Assembly (NCBI GenBank): GCA_050124735.1
Contig: JASFEQ010000090.1
Coordinates: forward strand, 1 to 12,670
Direction of reading: 5' to 3'
Source of the DNA: JASFEQ01 sp050124735
GTDB lineage: Bacteria > Desulfobacterota > DSM-4660 > Desulfatiglandales > HGW-15
DNA length: 12,670 bases
The translations under genes were made by a program, and so were the position numbers. Of the stretch, positions 6,852 to 12,670 are shown piece after piece. The notes under the pieces were generated by a model. That model saw only the letters and a program-made list of their open reading frames with translations. It was not told where the DNA came from and did not search any database. Position 1 is the stretch's first letter; the number at the start of each line of letters is the position of its first letter.

Positions 6852-7805
6852 TTACCGCCCCGGGATCCACATGATCTCCTCGTCCGCTCCTTTCCTGAGC
6901 CTCGATTTCGCAGCAATCCCGTCCGCCTTTGCCAACATTTCCATACCCATCTTGTACATGGCCATATCTATCATTCTGCCATCCAGGACAGCCGCACCTT
7001 TGCCTTGGGCCTCTGCTTCCCTGTAAGCGTTTACCATTTTGTGACTTAGCGCTATGTCTTTCCCCGATGGGGAGAATACACGGTTTACGGTTTCCACATG
7101 ATGGGGATGGGTAACCATTTTGCCTTTAAAACCGAGCAGTTTGGCCTTCTTGGCCTCTCGTTCCAATCCTTCTATATCAATGAGTAGTCCAAAATAAGGT
7201 GTATCGATGGCTGGGATTCCGATGGCACATGCGGTGGTGGCAATCGTAGATCTTGCATAAAGCAAGACGGGGAAATATTCATCCGGCGTCATTTTGGCAA
7301 TGGTGAACCCTTCGCCCAACTCCCTCATGAAGTCTCCCGCCCCAAACGCCAGGGCGGCCACCCTGTCGCTTGCGGTGCCGATTTCATATGCATTGATGAC
7401 GCCCTTGGGCGATTCCAGAAGCGGCAGGATGGCCGTCTTGTCTTTGATTCCTTTCTTTTCCTCTTCCTTGTCTAACAGTTCTGCCAATTGAAAGATATTT
7501 TCCCTGGATTCTGACTTGGGGAGCATAATACCATCCAGATCATCCCCAACGACGACACGCAAGTCTTCAGCCGTGACACCTGTGGAGAGAGAATTGACGC
7601 GCACCAAAACATCGACCCCTTTGGACTTGAATATGGGGATGATATCCCTCGAAAAAATTCTGCCTGTCTCTCTCTCTGCAACTGGGCAGGCGTCTTCCAG
7701 ATCTATTATGACCGCATCTTGCAATTCTGTGGTCGCCTTATTCAACATCCGCCAATTATTGGCTGGTATAAAAAGCAGGGACCTCCATATTCTCATTTTA
7801 TCCAT
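6852..7805 (-). CDS. HpcH/HpaI aldolase / CitE-family (malyl-CoA or citramalyl-CoA lyase-like) protein
   Basis: A 317-residue TIM-barrel lyase of the CitE/malyl-CoA lyase group, which cleaves 3-hydroxyacyl-CoA thioesters to acetyl-CoA plus an oxoacid. Signature blocks run in order: RSLLFIPANNWRML (8-21), VIIDLEDAC (32-40, acidic pair E37/D38), RVN (69-71), LESPKG (E131), FGAGDF (D158, metal ligand region), IGIPAIDTPY, and GKMVTHP near the CoA-binding end. No citrate lyase alpha or gamma (acyl carrier) subunit genes are nearby, which argues against citrate lyase proper and for a CoA-thioester lyase. It sits directly after the ligase that would make the CoA ester. The ATG at 7805 has GGGAG six bases upstream; a second ATG three codons in is possible. 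Malyl-CoA versus citramalyl-CoA is unresolved. Confidence 0.87.
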   Translation of the reverse strand: MDKMRIWRSLLFIPANNWRMLNKATTELQDAVIIDLEDACPVAERETGRIFSRDIIPIFKSKGVDVLVRVNSLSTGVTAEDLRVVVGDDLDGIMLPKSESRENIFQLAELLDKEEEKKGIKDKTAILPLLESPKGVINAYEIGTASDRVAALAFGAGDFMRELGEGFTIAKMTPDEYFPVLLYARSTIATTACAIGIPAIDTPYFGLLIDIEGLEREAKKAKLLGFKGKMVTHPHHVETVNRVFSPSGKDIALSHKMVNAYREAEAQGKGAAVLDGRMIDMAMYKMGMEMLAKADGIAAKSRLRKGADEEIMWIPGR

Positions 7806-7872
7806 TCCGTTCTCCCGCCATGTCTGTTTGCATCTCGGGTGTCATCCTCTCCTCATCGTAAGTGGAAAGGCG

Positions 7873-8769
7873 CTATGCTCCAAAAACCTTCTGAAGTGTG
7901 GGGCCTATCTCTTCGGGTCTGTCTAGGACGTGGGCCCCGGCTTCCCTTAAGGCCTTGACCTTTCCCTCCACAGTGCCCTGTCCCCCCTGGATGATTGCAC
8001 TGGCATGTGAAAACCTCATCCCTTCTGGGAGCCCTCTGCCGGCGATATAAGCAATAAGGGGCTTGGTGTATTTCCCTTCTGTCATGAGTTCGGCCGCCTC
8101 CTCTTCCATGACCCCACCGATCTCACCATAATAAACCACACCTTCTGTTTCTTCATCTGCCTCAAATAAAGGCAATAATTCGGGAAAAGTTGTTCCCAGC
8201 ACCTGTTCAGATCCCAAGTTAATGGCGGTGCTGATACCAAATCCTGATTGACAAACGTTGTAAGCGAGCGTACTCGTCTGTCCACCGCTCCTTGAAATGA
8301 CACCGATTCCTCCCGGCTGAAACGCCAATGTGGCCAGTTCCTCGGGCGATCCGAAGATCCCAAGGGACCCTTTCCCCGGAGAGACGAGGCCAGCAGAGCC
8401 TGGACCAATGAGTCTTACACCCGCCCTGCGGCAGAGGGCCACGCACTCCAGAGCATCCTGAAGAGGGACGCGCTCCACCTCCATGAGGATAATCTTGAGT
8501 TCGACCCCTAGGGCCTCCACAAGGGCCTCCTTGGCACCTGGACCCGGGACCAAGATAACCGTGGAGTCAATGGGACAATGCGCTTCCCATGCCTCCTTTA
8601 CCGTGTCATATACGGGTATGTCCCAAACCTTTTGTCCTCCACGCCCAGGGGTCACACCTGCGACTAGATTCGTCCCCGTGTCCAGCATGTTTCGGGCGAT
8701 GAATTGCCCAAACCTTCCGGTGATCCCCTGTACCATAACCTTGGTATCTTTCTTAATCAGAATTGACAA
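7873..8769 (-). CDS. succinyl-CoA synthetase-like (ADP-forming CoA ligase) alpha subunit
   Basis: CoA-binding and phosphohistidine subunit of a succinate/malate-type CoA ligase. From the TTG at 8769 the protein begins LSILIKKDTKVMVQGITG, exactly how SCS alpha subunits begin. AGGGA lies six bases upstream, and the start falls 16 bases after the beta stop. A TTG at 8814 would add 15 residues and overlap beta by 29 bases, so I prefer 8769. Counting from the longer form, the CoA/Rossmann motif GITGRFGQ is at 30-37, IGPGSAGL at 136-143, SRSGG at 174-178, and the catalytic histidine is H270 in SHASAIIQGGQGT. Family members usually read GHAGAI here. It partners the upstream beta subunit. Homologues include succinyl-CoA synthetase and malate-CoA ligase (MtkB); context favours a hydroxy-dicarboxylate, but that is inference. 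Confidence 0.88.
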   Translation of the reverse strand: MSILIKKDTKVMVQGITGRFGQFIARNMLDTGTNLVAGVTPGRGGQKVWDIPVYDTVKEAWEAHCPIDSTVILVPGPGAKEALVEALGVELKIILMEVERVPLQDALECVALCRRAGVRLIGPGSAGLVSPGKGSLGIFGSPEELATLAFQPGGIGVISRSGGQTSTLAYNVCQSGFGISTAINLGSEQVLGTTFPELLPLFEADEETEGVVYYGEIGGVMEEEAAELMTEGKYTKPLIAYIAGRGLPEGMRFSHASAIIQGGQGTVEGKVKALREAGAHVLDRPEEIGPTLQKVFGA

Positions 8770-8785
8770 TTTTAATCCCTGTCTT

Positions 8786-10390
8786 TCAACGCATGCCTTT
8801 CCTGTACTCTTCAAGCCCCGGAAAGTCTATGGTAATAGCAACAGCACCCACGCCAACCGCATTACACGCATATTCCCATGAAAGAGACTCATTGGACATT
8901 TTATGCGCGGCTTCTTCTGATACAGCCAATACCGGTCGATTTCCCTCTATTCTAAGAATACCCCGATCGTACATTCTGTCCGCTTTTACACATGCAAAGC
9001 CACAAGATGGACGGGACGTGTTATTTTTTGCCGCTTCGCATTTATCATAGTCGATGGCGGTTTTCATACTCCGAGTGCTGAATTCTAATTTGTTTCCACC
9101 CCTATCCATCCGGATCTCCGGTACCTTTTTATTCACACGCTGTGCATTGAGATATTCCTTCATCAGTATTTCCACTCGCTCACCAATAAAGTCGGAATTG
9201 TAGATATGATCCCTCCCATAAAGCTCCATCCTGATGTCCAAATCCTTCAGCCCCTTTTCTATGATCTCTATAGCCTCTCTCTCCTTGTTCCCTGCCAACA
9301 AGACAACGACTGGAAATCCAGGTCTACCTCTCAGTTCCTCTCTTAATGCCTTGACTATGGCAAAGGCATGGTACCACTGCTCTTGGTTTGCTAGGCAGGC
9401 GCCGACCACAGCGTATGCTGAGAGGGGTTGCGAAAAAATGGCCTTGATCACTTTGTAGATCTTGCTGGCAGGAGGATCTCCGCTCGTGTCCGCATAGTTG
9501 GCTATCTTAATCCCGCGGCTAATCAGGGCAGCCGCCCCGAGCATAGACCCTCCACCTCCAATGCCATGGAACCCCACATAGGTTTCCTCTTCCTTAAAAT
9601 CGGTGATCATCTGAGCGAAATACCCCGTTCCTCTATAGTCACCTTCCTCGATGTGGTCCCAGGCGAGTTGTTCCAGTTGTGTGGGTTCTCTTTCCATATC
9701 ACGAGGGACCTTGATTCCCAATTCAGGGTGTCTAAAAACAGAATTGTCATCAATGCTCACGTGACAATCGGCAGCATAAATATGCCCCTCTTTGGTCAAT
9801 ACAAAAGGATTAATCTCGGCGTTTGTGGCATCGTATTCTTTGAAAAGTTTATAGAGGCCACAAATCACGGGGTTAATTTTTCCTAATCTCTCTGATTCAA
9901 TGTCCACCTTCTTCAAAATCCTATCCACATCCGAAGGTGCTAATCCCACAATAGGATCTATGATATGCTTGACCACGCGTTCCGGGCTCCTTGCGGCTAC
10001 GTCTTCAACCCTTGTACCCCCCTCGGTACTGAACACCAACACCGGGGCCTTTATTTTCATGGAGGCATTTACAGTGATTCCGGCATAATATTCATGCAAT
10101 ACATTGAGCCGCTGTTCTACTAAAACCTTCTTGACGACAAGCCCTTTTATTCTGGTGCCCAAAATATCTTTCGCCATTGCAAATGCCTCATCAGGATCGC
10201 TCGCAAATTTGATGCCTCCGGCCTTGAAGCGACCTGTGGCCCATATTTGTGCCTTGATGGCAACACGTTTCCCTATTTTCTTGGCGATCTCCCTGGCCTC
10301 ATCGGGGTTTGATGCCACATCACCTTCAGGGATTTTGACACCGACCCTTTTGAGTAATTGCTTTCCCTGGTACTCAAAGATCCTGGCCAC
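8786..10390 (-). CDS. succinyl-CoA synthetase/malate-CoA ligase-like beta subunit with cysteine-bearing C-terminal extension
   Basis: A 534-residue ATP-grasp subunit; typical SCS beta is about 390. Residues 1-230 are the ATP-grasp region: EYQGKQLLKRVG (6-17), IKAQIWATGRFKAGGIK (45-61), the Mg-binding NAEINPF (190-196) and SIDDNSVFRHPEL (212-224). Residues about 270-415 replace the standard NGAGLAM...DVGGGA block with GFHGIGGGGSMLGAA and YADTSGDPPA, so the ligase domain is divergent. Residues about 425-534 are extra. They hold C451, C463, C467 and C509 and look like a decayed or atypical ferredoxin-type fold (SCGFACVKAD, GILRIEGNRPVLA). The start is GTG at 10390 with GGAGGAGAG just upstream. 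The alpha gene follows after 16 bases. The substrate (succinate, malate or citramalate) is not determined. Confidence 0.86.
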   Translation of the reverse strand: MARIFEYQGKQLLKRVGVKIPEGDVASNPDEAREIAKKIGKRVAIKAQIWATGRFKAGGIKFASDPDEAFAMAKDILGTRIKGLVVKKVLVEQRLNVLHEYYAGITVNASMKIKAPVLVFSTEGGTRVEDVAARSPERVVKHIIDPIVGLAPSDVDRILKKVDIESERLGKINPVICGLYKLFKEYDATNAEINPFVLTKEGHIYAADCHVSIDDNSVFRHPELGIKVPRDMEREPTQLEQLAWDHIEEGDYRGTGYFAQMITDFKEEETYVGFHGIGGGGSMLGAAALISRGIKIANYADTSGDPPASKIYKVIKAIFSQPLSAYAVVGACLANQEQWYHAFAIVKALREELRGRPGFPVVVLLAGNKEREAIEIIEKGLKDLDIRMELYGRDHIYNSDFIGERVEILMKEYLNAQRVNKKVPEIRMDRGGNKLEFSTRSMKTAIDYDKCEAAKNNTSRPSCGFACVKADRMYDRGILRIEGNRPVLAVSEEAAHKMSNESLSWEYACNAVGVGAVAITIDFPGLEEYRKGMR

Positions 10391-10577
10391 CTCTCCTCCA
10401 TAATTCTTAGATGATTTTCTTGGAAATTTTACATGACTGTTGAAAGTGGATAGAACGCTACGCTAAAGATTTGGAATAGGGCCCTCAATAACCAATAGAG
10501 TGGGGAAACGAGCTCGGGGCTGTGATGTGCAGGCTCAATTTGGCATTCTGTTCTACGACTCCCTTGAGAAACAACAT
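10391..10577. other. 187-base gap between receptor and CoA ligase genes
   Basis: The largest internal gap in the minus-strand array. I see no hairpin followed by a T-run on the minus strand. The best promoter-like arrangement there is weak (TTGAGG, 17 bases, TAGCGT). The ligase ribosome binding site occupies the last bases. The gap may allow differential expression of the abundant receptor and the enzymes, but no specific signal is readable. Confidence 0.4.
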
Positions 10578-11795
10578 TTACCTCTGATACCACGCCCCTC
10601 CAGGATTGACAAAACCTGCCGTGGCTGCCTCAGGCGGCCAAATGGTCACCGGTTTTTGGTTCTGGATCTGGACTACCAAGGTGGGCAGCATGTTCTGGTT
10701 CCTATGTTTTTCGTAAGAGACGAATTTCACCGGGCCCAGGACGGTCATCATATCCGTGTCCTTCAGGGCTATGAGCAGACTTTTTGCCTCAAGAGACTTT
10801 GTCCTTTCCAGGATGTCCCTGCACACATATGCAGCGGCATAGGCCTGCGCACCATGGTAATCGGGTTCGCTTCCGTATTTTCCCTTATATTTGCTGGCGA
10901 ATTTTTTTGCCCCCGCATATTTCACATGGGGTACCCAAAGCGCGGCAGAAACCGCGTTTTCAGATAACATCCCAACCCTTTGAACAAATGCAGGCATGGC
11001 AAAAGTGCCAGCATTTCCGGCCAGCAGCCTGGGCCGTATATTCAATTCTGCCAATTGCTTGACCAGGAGTATGGCATCCGCCAGACGAGCTGTCGTGAAA
11101 ATCACATCCGGATTCATGGCATAGACCATGGTGAGCAATGGCTTAAAATCTGCAGCCCACGGCTCGTAAGGTTCAAATACCACCAGCTCTATAGCGTTTT
11201 CTTCACACCAACGCCTCATTGCGTCGCCCGTGGACATACCGAAGCGCGTCTTCTCAAAAAGAATGGCCATAGATCGTGGCCTGACCGCGCTCAGAAGAAA
11301 TTCCTGTAGGCCTGTAGCGTACTCACTTGCAGGGGGATTGATTCTGAACGTGTACTTCCATCGTTTTTGGGTGATTTTGTCTGCAGCCGCACTTGGAGAG
11401 AGAAAAGGGATTTTGTTTTGCTCGCAGACCTTGACAATGGCAGCGGCAACAGGGCTGCTGTATCCGCCCATGATGACCGGCACCTTGTTTTTAGAAATAA
11501 GCCTTTCAACCACTTTTCTAGCGGTTTCAGCCTTTCCCACCGTATCATCAAAGAGAAATTCTAACTGGTATCTCGCATACTTTCCCCTTCTTATACCCCC
11601 AGACTTATTAATCTCTTCCAAGGCCATGAGGTAGGATTGGTGATGTATCTTCCCAAACCCGGCCTTTGGTCCTGTAAGGGGCAGAGGGACGCCCACGCTA
11701 AGACGCCTTTGCTCAGCTAAACCGACCGGCACCATGAGACAAAGGACCCATAAGCAAGTCCCCAAAATTCCTATAAAATATTTGGCTCTAAAAAT
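10578..11795 (-). CDS. branched-chain-amino-acid/amide-type ABC transporter periplasmic receptor (Peripla_BP_6)
   Basis: A type I periplasmic binding protein of about 405 residues. After the signal peptide it reads LSVGVPLPLTGPKAGFG, then ALEEINKSGGI, FLFDDTVGKAETA, MGGYSSPVAAAI and PFLSPSAAAD, the standard LivK/urea/amide-receptor landmarks. Near the end are GAQAYAAAYV and LGPVKF. The frame has TTG at 11765, but that start gives a signal peptide with no basic residue. Reading upstream from ATT at 11795 gives IFRAKYFIGI before LGTCLWVLCLMVPVGLA. That supplies the basic n-region, and AAGGAGG sits exactly five bases before ATT. I therefore place the start at ATT. No permease or ATPase genes are adjacent, so this may be an orphan receptor, or its transporter is elsewhere. 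It is the first gene of the array, behind the promoter at 11862-11890. The ligand is unknown; an organic acid would suit the enzymes downstream. Confidence 0.85.
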   Translation of the reverse strand: MFRAKYFIGILGTCLWVLCLMVPVGLAEQRRLSVGVPLPLTGPKAGFGKIHHQSYLMALEEINKSGGIRRGKYARYQLEFLFDDTVGKAETARKVVERLISKNKVPVIMGGYSSPVAAAIVKVCEQNKIPFLSPSAAADKITQKRWKYTFRINPPASEYATGLQEFLLSAVRPRSMAILFEKTRFGMSTGDAMRRWCEENAIELVVFEPYEPWAADFKPLLTMVYAMNPDVIFTTARLADAILLVKQLAELNIRPRLLAGNAGTFAMPAFVQRVGMLSENAVSAALWVPHVKYAGAKKFASKYKGKYGSEPDYHGAQAYAAAYVCRDILERTKSLEAKSLLIALKDTDMMTVLGPVKFVSYEKHRNQNMLPTLVVQIQNQKPVTIWPPEAATAGFVNPGGAWYQR

Positions 11796-11800
11796 AGCTT

Positions 11801-11807
11801 CCTCCTT
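11801..11807 (-). promoter_or_regulatory. ribosome binding site deciding an ATT start
   Basis: AAGGAGG on the minus strand, five bases before ATT at 11795-11793. No ATG, GTG or TTG in the receptor frame lies within reach, which is the main reason to propose ATT as the initiation codon. Confidence 0.6.
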
Positions 11808-11861
11808 CCTCTTGATAGGTGCTCAACAGAAATGATGGCCTTTTCCTCGCCTTGTGCCGCA

Positions 11862-11890
11862 ATTCTATTTTTCCCATGCCGCTGTGTCAA
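11862..11890 (-). promoter_or_regulatory. sigma70-type promoter of the minus-strand operon
   Basis: Minus strand reads TTGACA (11890-11885), a 17-base spacer, then TAGAAT (11867-11862). The start point would be near 11855, about 60 bases before the receptor start. Both hexamers and the spacer length equal those of the promoter at 505-533. Confidence 0.7.
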
Positions 11891-11912
11891 TGATAGAGGT
11901 AAGATTTATATA
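11884..11912 (+). promoter_or_regulatory. possible promoter for the MmgE/PrpD gene
   Basis: GTGTCA (11884-11889), 17 bases, TATATA (11907-11912). The -35 matches four of six. It overlaps the -35 element of the divergent minus-strand promoter, so the two would compete for polymerase or share a regulator. Supported only by base composition and position. Confidence 0.35.
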
Positions 11913-11994
11913 CATATTTCAGCTGCAATGTGGTAATGGATGATGCGGAAATTTCTTGGAGCAAAGCAAGCGAATCAACTTCATGGAGCAAATC

Positions 11995-12670
11995 ATGGAC
12001 ACCATTTCTCAGAAATTTGCTCAATTCGTCACGCACTTAACCTTTGATGATCTATCCGGGGATCAGGTCTATAAAATAAAGACCTATTTCATGGATTGGC
12101 TGGGCTCCGCCTGCGCAGGGCAGACGCAACGTCCCATAAAGATCATGCTTGAGGTGGTTCATTCCTTGGGTGGCAAACCGGAATGCACTCTGATTCCAGA
12201 CAATGCCAAGACCATGAGCTTGCTGGCGGCCCTCATCAATGGGGCCTCCTCTCACATGGTTGAAATGGATGATCTGCATAGGGAGTCCGTCTTTCATCCG
12301 GCGGCTCCCATCATGCCAGCCGTATTTGCCGCTGCCGAGCGGGAAAAGGCGTCAGGGAAAGACCTGATCGCAGCCATTGCTGCGGGTTATGAGGTAGGGA
12401 TTCGGGTTGCCGTGGCCGTTGGTCAGAGTCACTACCATCGCTGGCATACCACGTCCACGTGCGGCACATTCGGGGCTGCGGCTGGATCGGCCAAGATTTT
12501 GGGACTGGATGAGGACCAGGTGGTCTGGGCGCTCGGTTCTGCGGGTACCCAGGCTTCCGGCGTGTGGGAGTTTTTGGTTGAAAGCGCCATGAGCAAACAG
12601 TTGCACCCCGGGAAGTCCGCCCTCAATGGCCTGCTATCTGCCCTCTTGGCCCAAAAAGGGTTTACCGGCG
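11995..12670 (+). CDS. MmgE/PrpD family protein, 5' part only
   Basis: About 225 codons of a gene that runs off the right edge. From ATG at 11995 it reads MDTISQKFAQFV, then KTYFMDWLGSACAGQ (29-43), NGASSHMVEMDDLH (82-95), HPAAPIMPAV (101-110), AAGYEVGIRVAVAVG, TTSTCGTFGAAAGSAKILG, GSAGTQASGVWEF and SKQLHPGKSALNGLLSALL, all typical of the family. Members include 2-methylcitrate dehydratase, cis-aconitate decarboxylase and iminodisuccinate epimerase; full length is usually about 450 residues. The ATG at 11995 has GGAG six bases upstream; an in-frame ATG at 11983 is less well placed. It is divergent from the catabolic operon with about 200 bases between, which suggests shared regulation and a substrate in the same acid pathway. 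The reaction cannot be assigned from this part. Confidence 0.88.
   Translation, partial: MDTISQKFAQFVTHLTFDDLSGDQVYKIKTYFMDWLGSACAGQTQRPIKIMLEVVHSLGGKPECTLIPDNAKTMSLLAALINGASSHMVEMDDLHRESVFHPAAPIMPAVFAAAEREKASGKDLIAAIAAGYEVGIRVAVAVGQSHYHRWHTTSTCGTFGAAAGSAKILGLDEDQVVWALGSAGTQASGVWEFLVESAMSKQLHPGKSALNGLLSALLAQKGFTG

Noticed and set aside
6852..7805. Citrate lyase beta subunit (CitE proper)
   Set aside because: No alpha, gamma or ligase (CitC) genes beside it; the neighbouring CoA ligase fits a free CoA-ester lyase better.
8770..8814. Longer start (TTG 8814) for the CoA ligase alpha subunit
   Set aside because: Overlaps the beta gene, adds residues absent from the family's N-terminus, and the TTG at 8769 has a well-spaced AGGGA.
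9428..9886. Plus-strand open frame of 152 codons
   Set aside because: Antisense to the ligase beta ATP-grasp/ligase region, with a low-complexity product and no upstream ribosome binding site.
10509..10516. CGAGCTCG palindrome in the 187-base gap as an operator
   Set aside because: A single eight-base palindrome without a partner site or promoter nearby is expected by chance.

Overview
The window looks like part of an anaerobic, respiratory bacterial genome, most likely a Desulfobacterota/deltaproteobacterium-like lineage. That placement is an inference from gene content, not from a marker gene. The content behind it is a soluble thiol:fumarate-reductase-like flavoprotein/FeS pair, a two-subunit class I (FeS) fumarase, a DUF1847 protein, and TAXI-type and branched-chain-type periplasmic receptors. 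There are no RNA genes, insertion sequences or CRISPR arrays that I can see.

Layout. Almost everything lies on the minus strand and reads right to left as one long, probably co-transcribed array. It starts with a strong promoter (11862-11890), followed by a periplasmic receptor (10578-11795). Next come succinyl-CoA-synthetase-like beta (8786-10390) and alpha (7873-8769) subunits, a CitE/HpcH-type acyl-CoA lyase (6852-7805), and class I fumarase alpha (5868-6785) and beta (5242-5865). These are followed by a DUF1847 metal-binding protein (4515-5225), a fumarate reductase/succinate dehydrogenase-type flavoprotein (2671-4431), a fused FeS/heterodisulfide-reductase-like subunit (1109-2638), and a small stand-alone double-psi beta-barrel protein (697-1011). 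After a 399-base gap with its own promoter, a TAXI-family receptor gene begins and runs off the left edge (1-297). On the plus strand an MmgE/PrpD-family gene starts divergently (11995) and runs off the right edge.

How the genes may work together. Read as chemistry, the operon can carry a four-carbon acid through succinate -> fumarate (FrdAB-like) -> malate (fumarase) -> malyl-CoA (SCS-like ligase) -> acetyl-CoA + glyoxylate (CitE-like lyase). The five-carbon analogue is methylsuccinate/mesaconate -> citramalate -> citramalyl-CoA -> acetyl-CoA + pyruvate. The flanking receptor genes and the MmgE/PrpD gene fit uptake and processing of an organic acid. The substrate is not determined by the sequence.

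Unusual points: a 534-residue SCS beta subunit with a four-cysteine C-terminal extension; a fumarate-reductase pair with no membrane anchor but with two CCG domains; a lone Cdc48-N-like barrel carrying CxxC; a probable ATT start codon on the receptor gene; and two promoters with identical hexamers and spacing in front of the two receptor genes, one of them followed by a tiny ORF with an excellent ribosome binding site.
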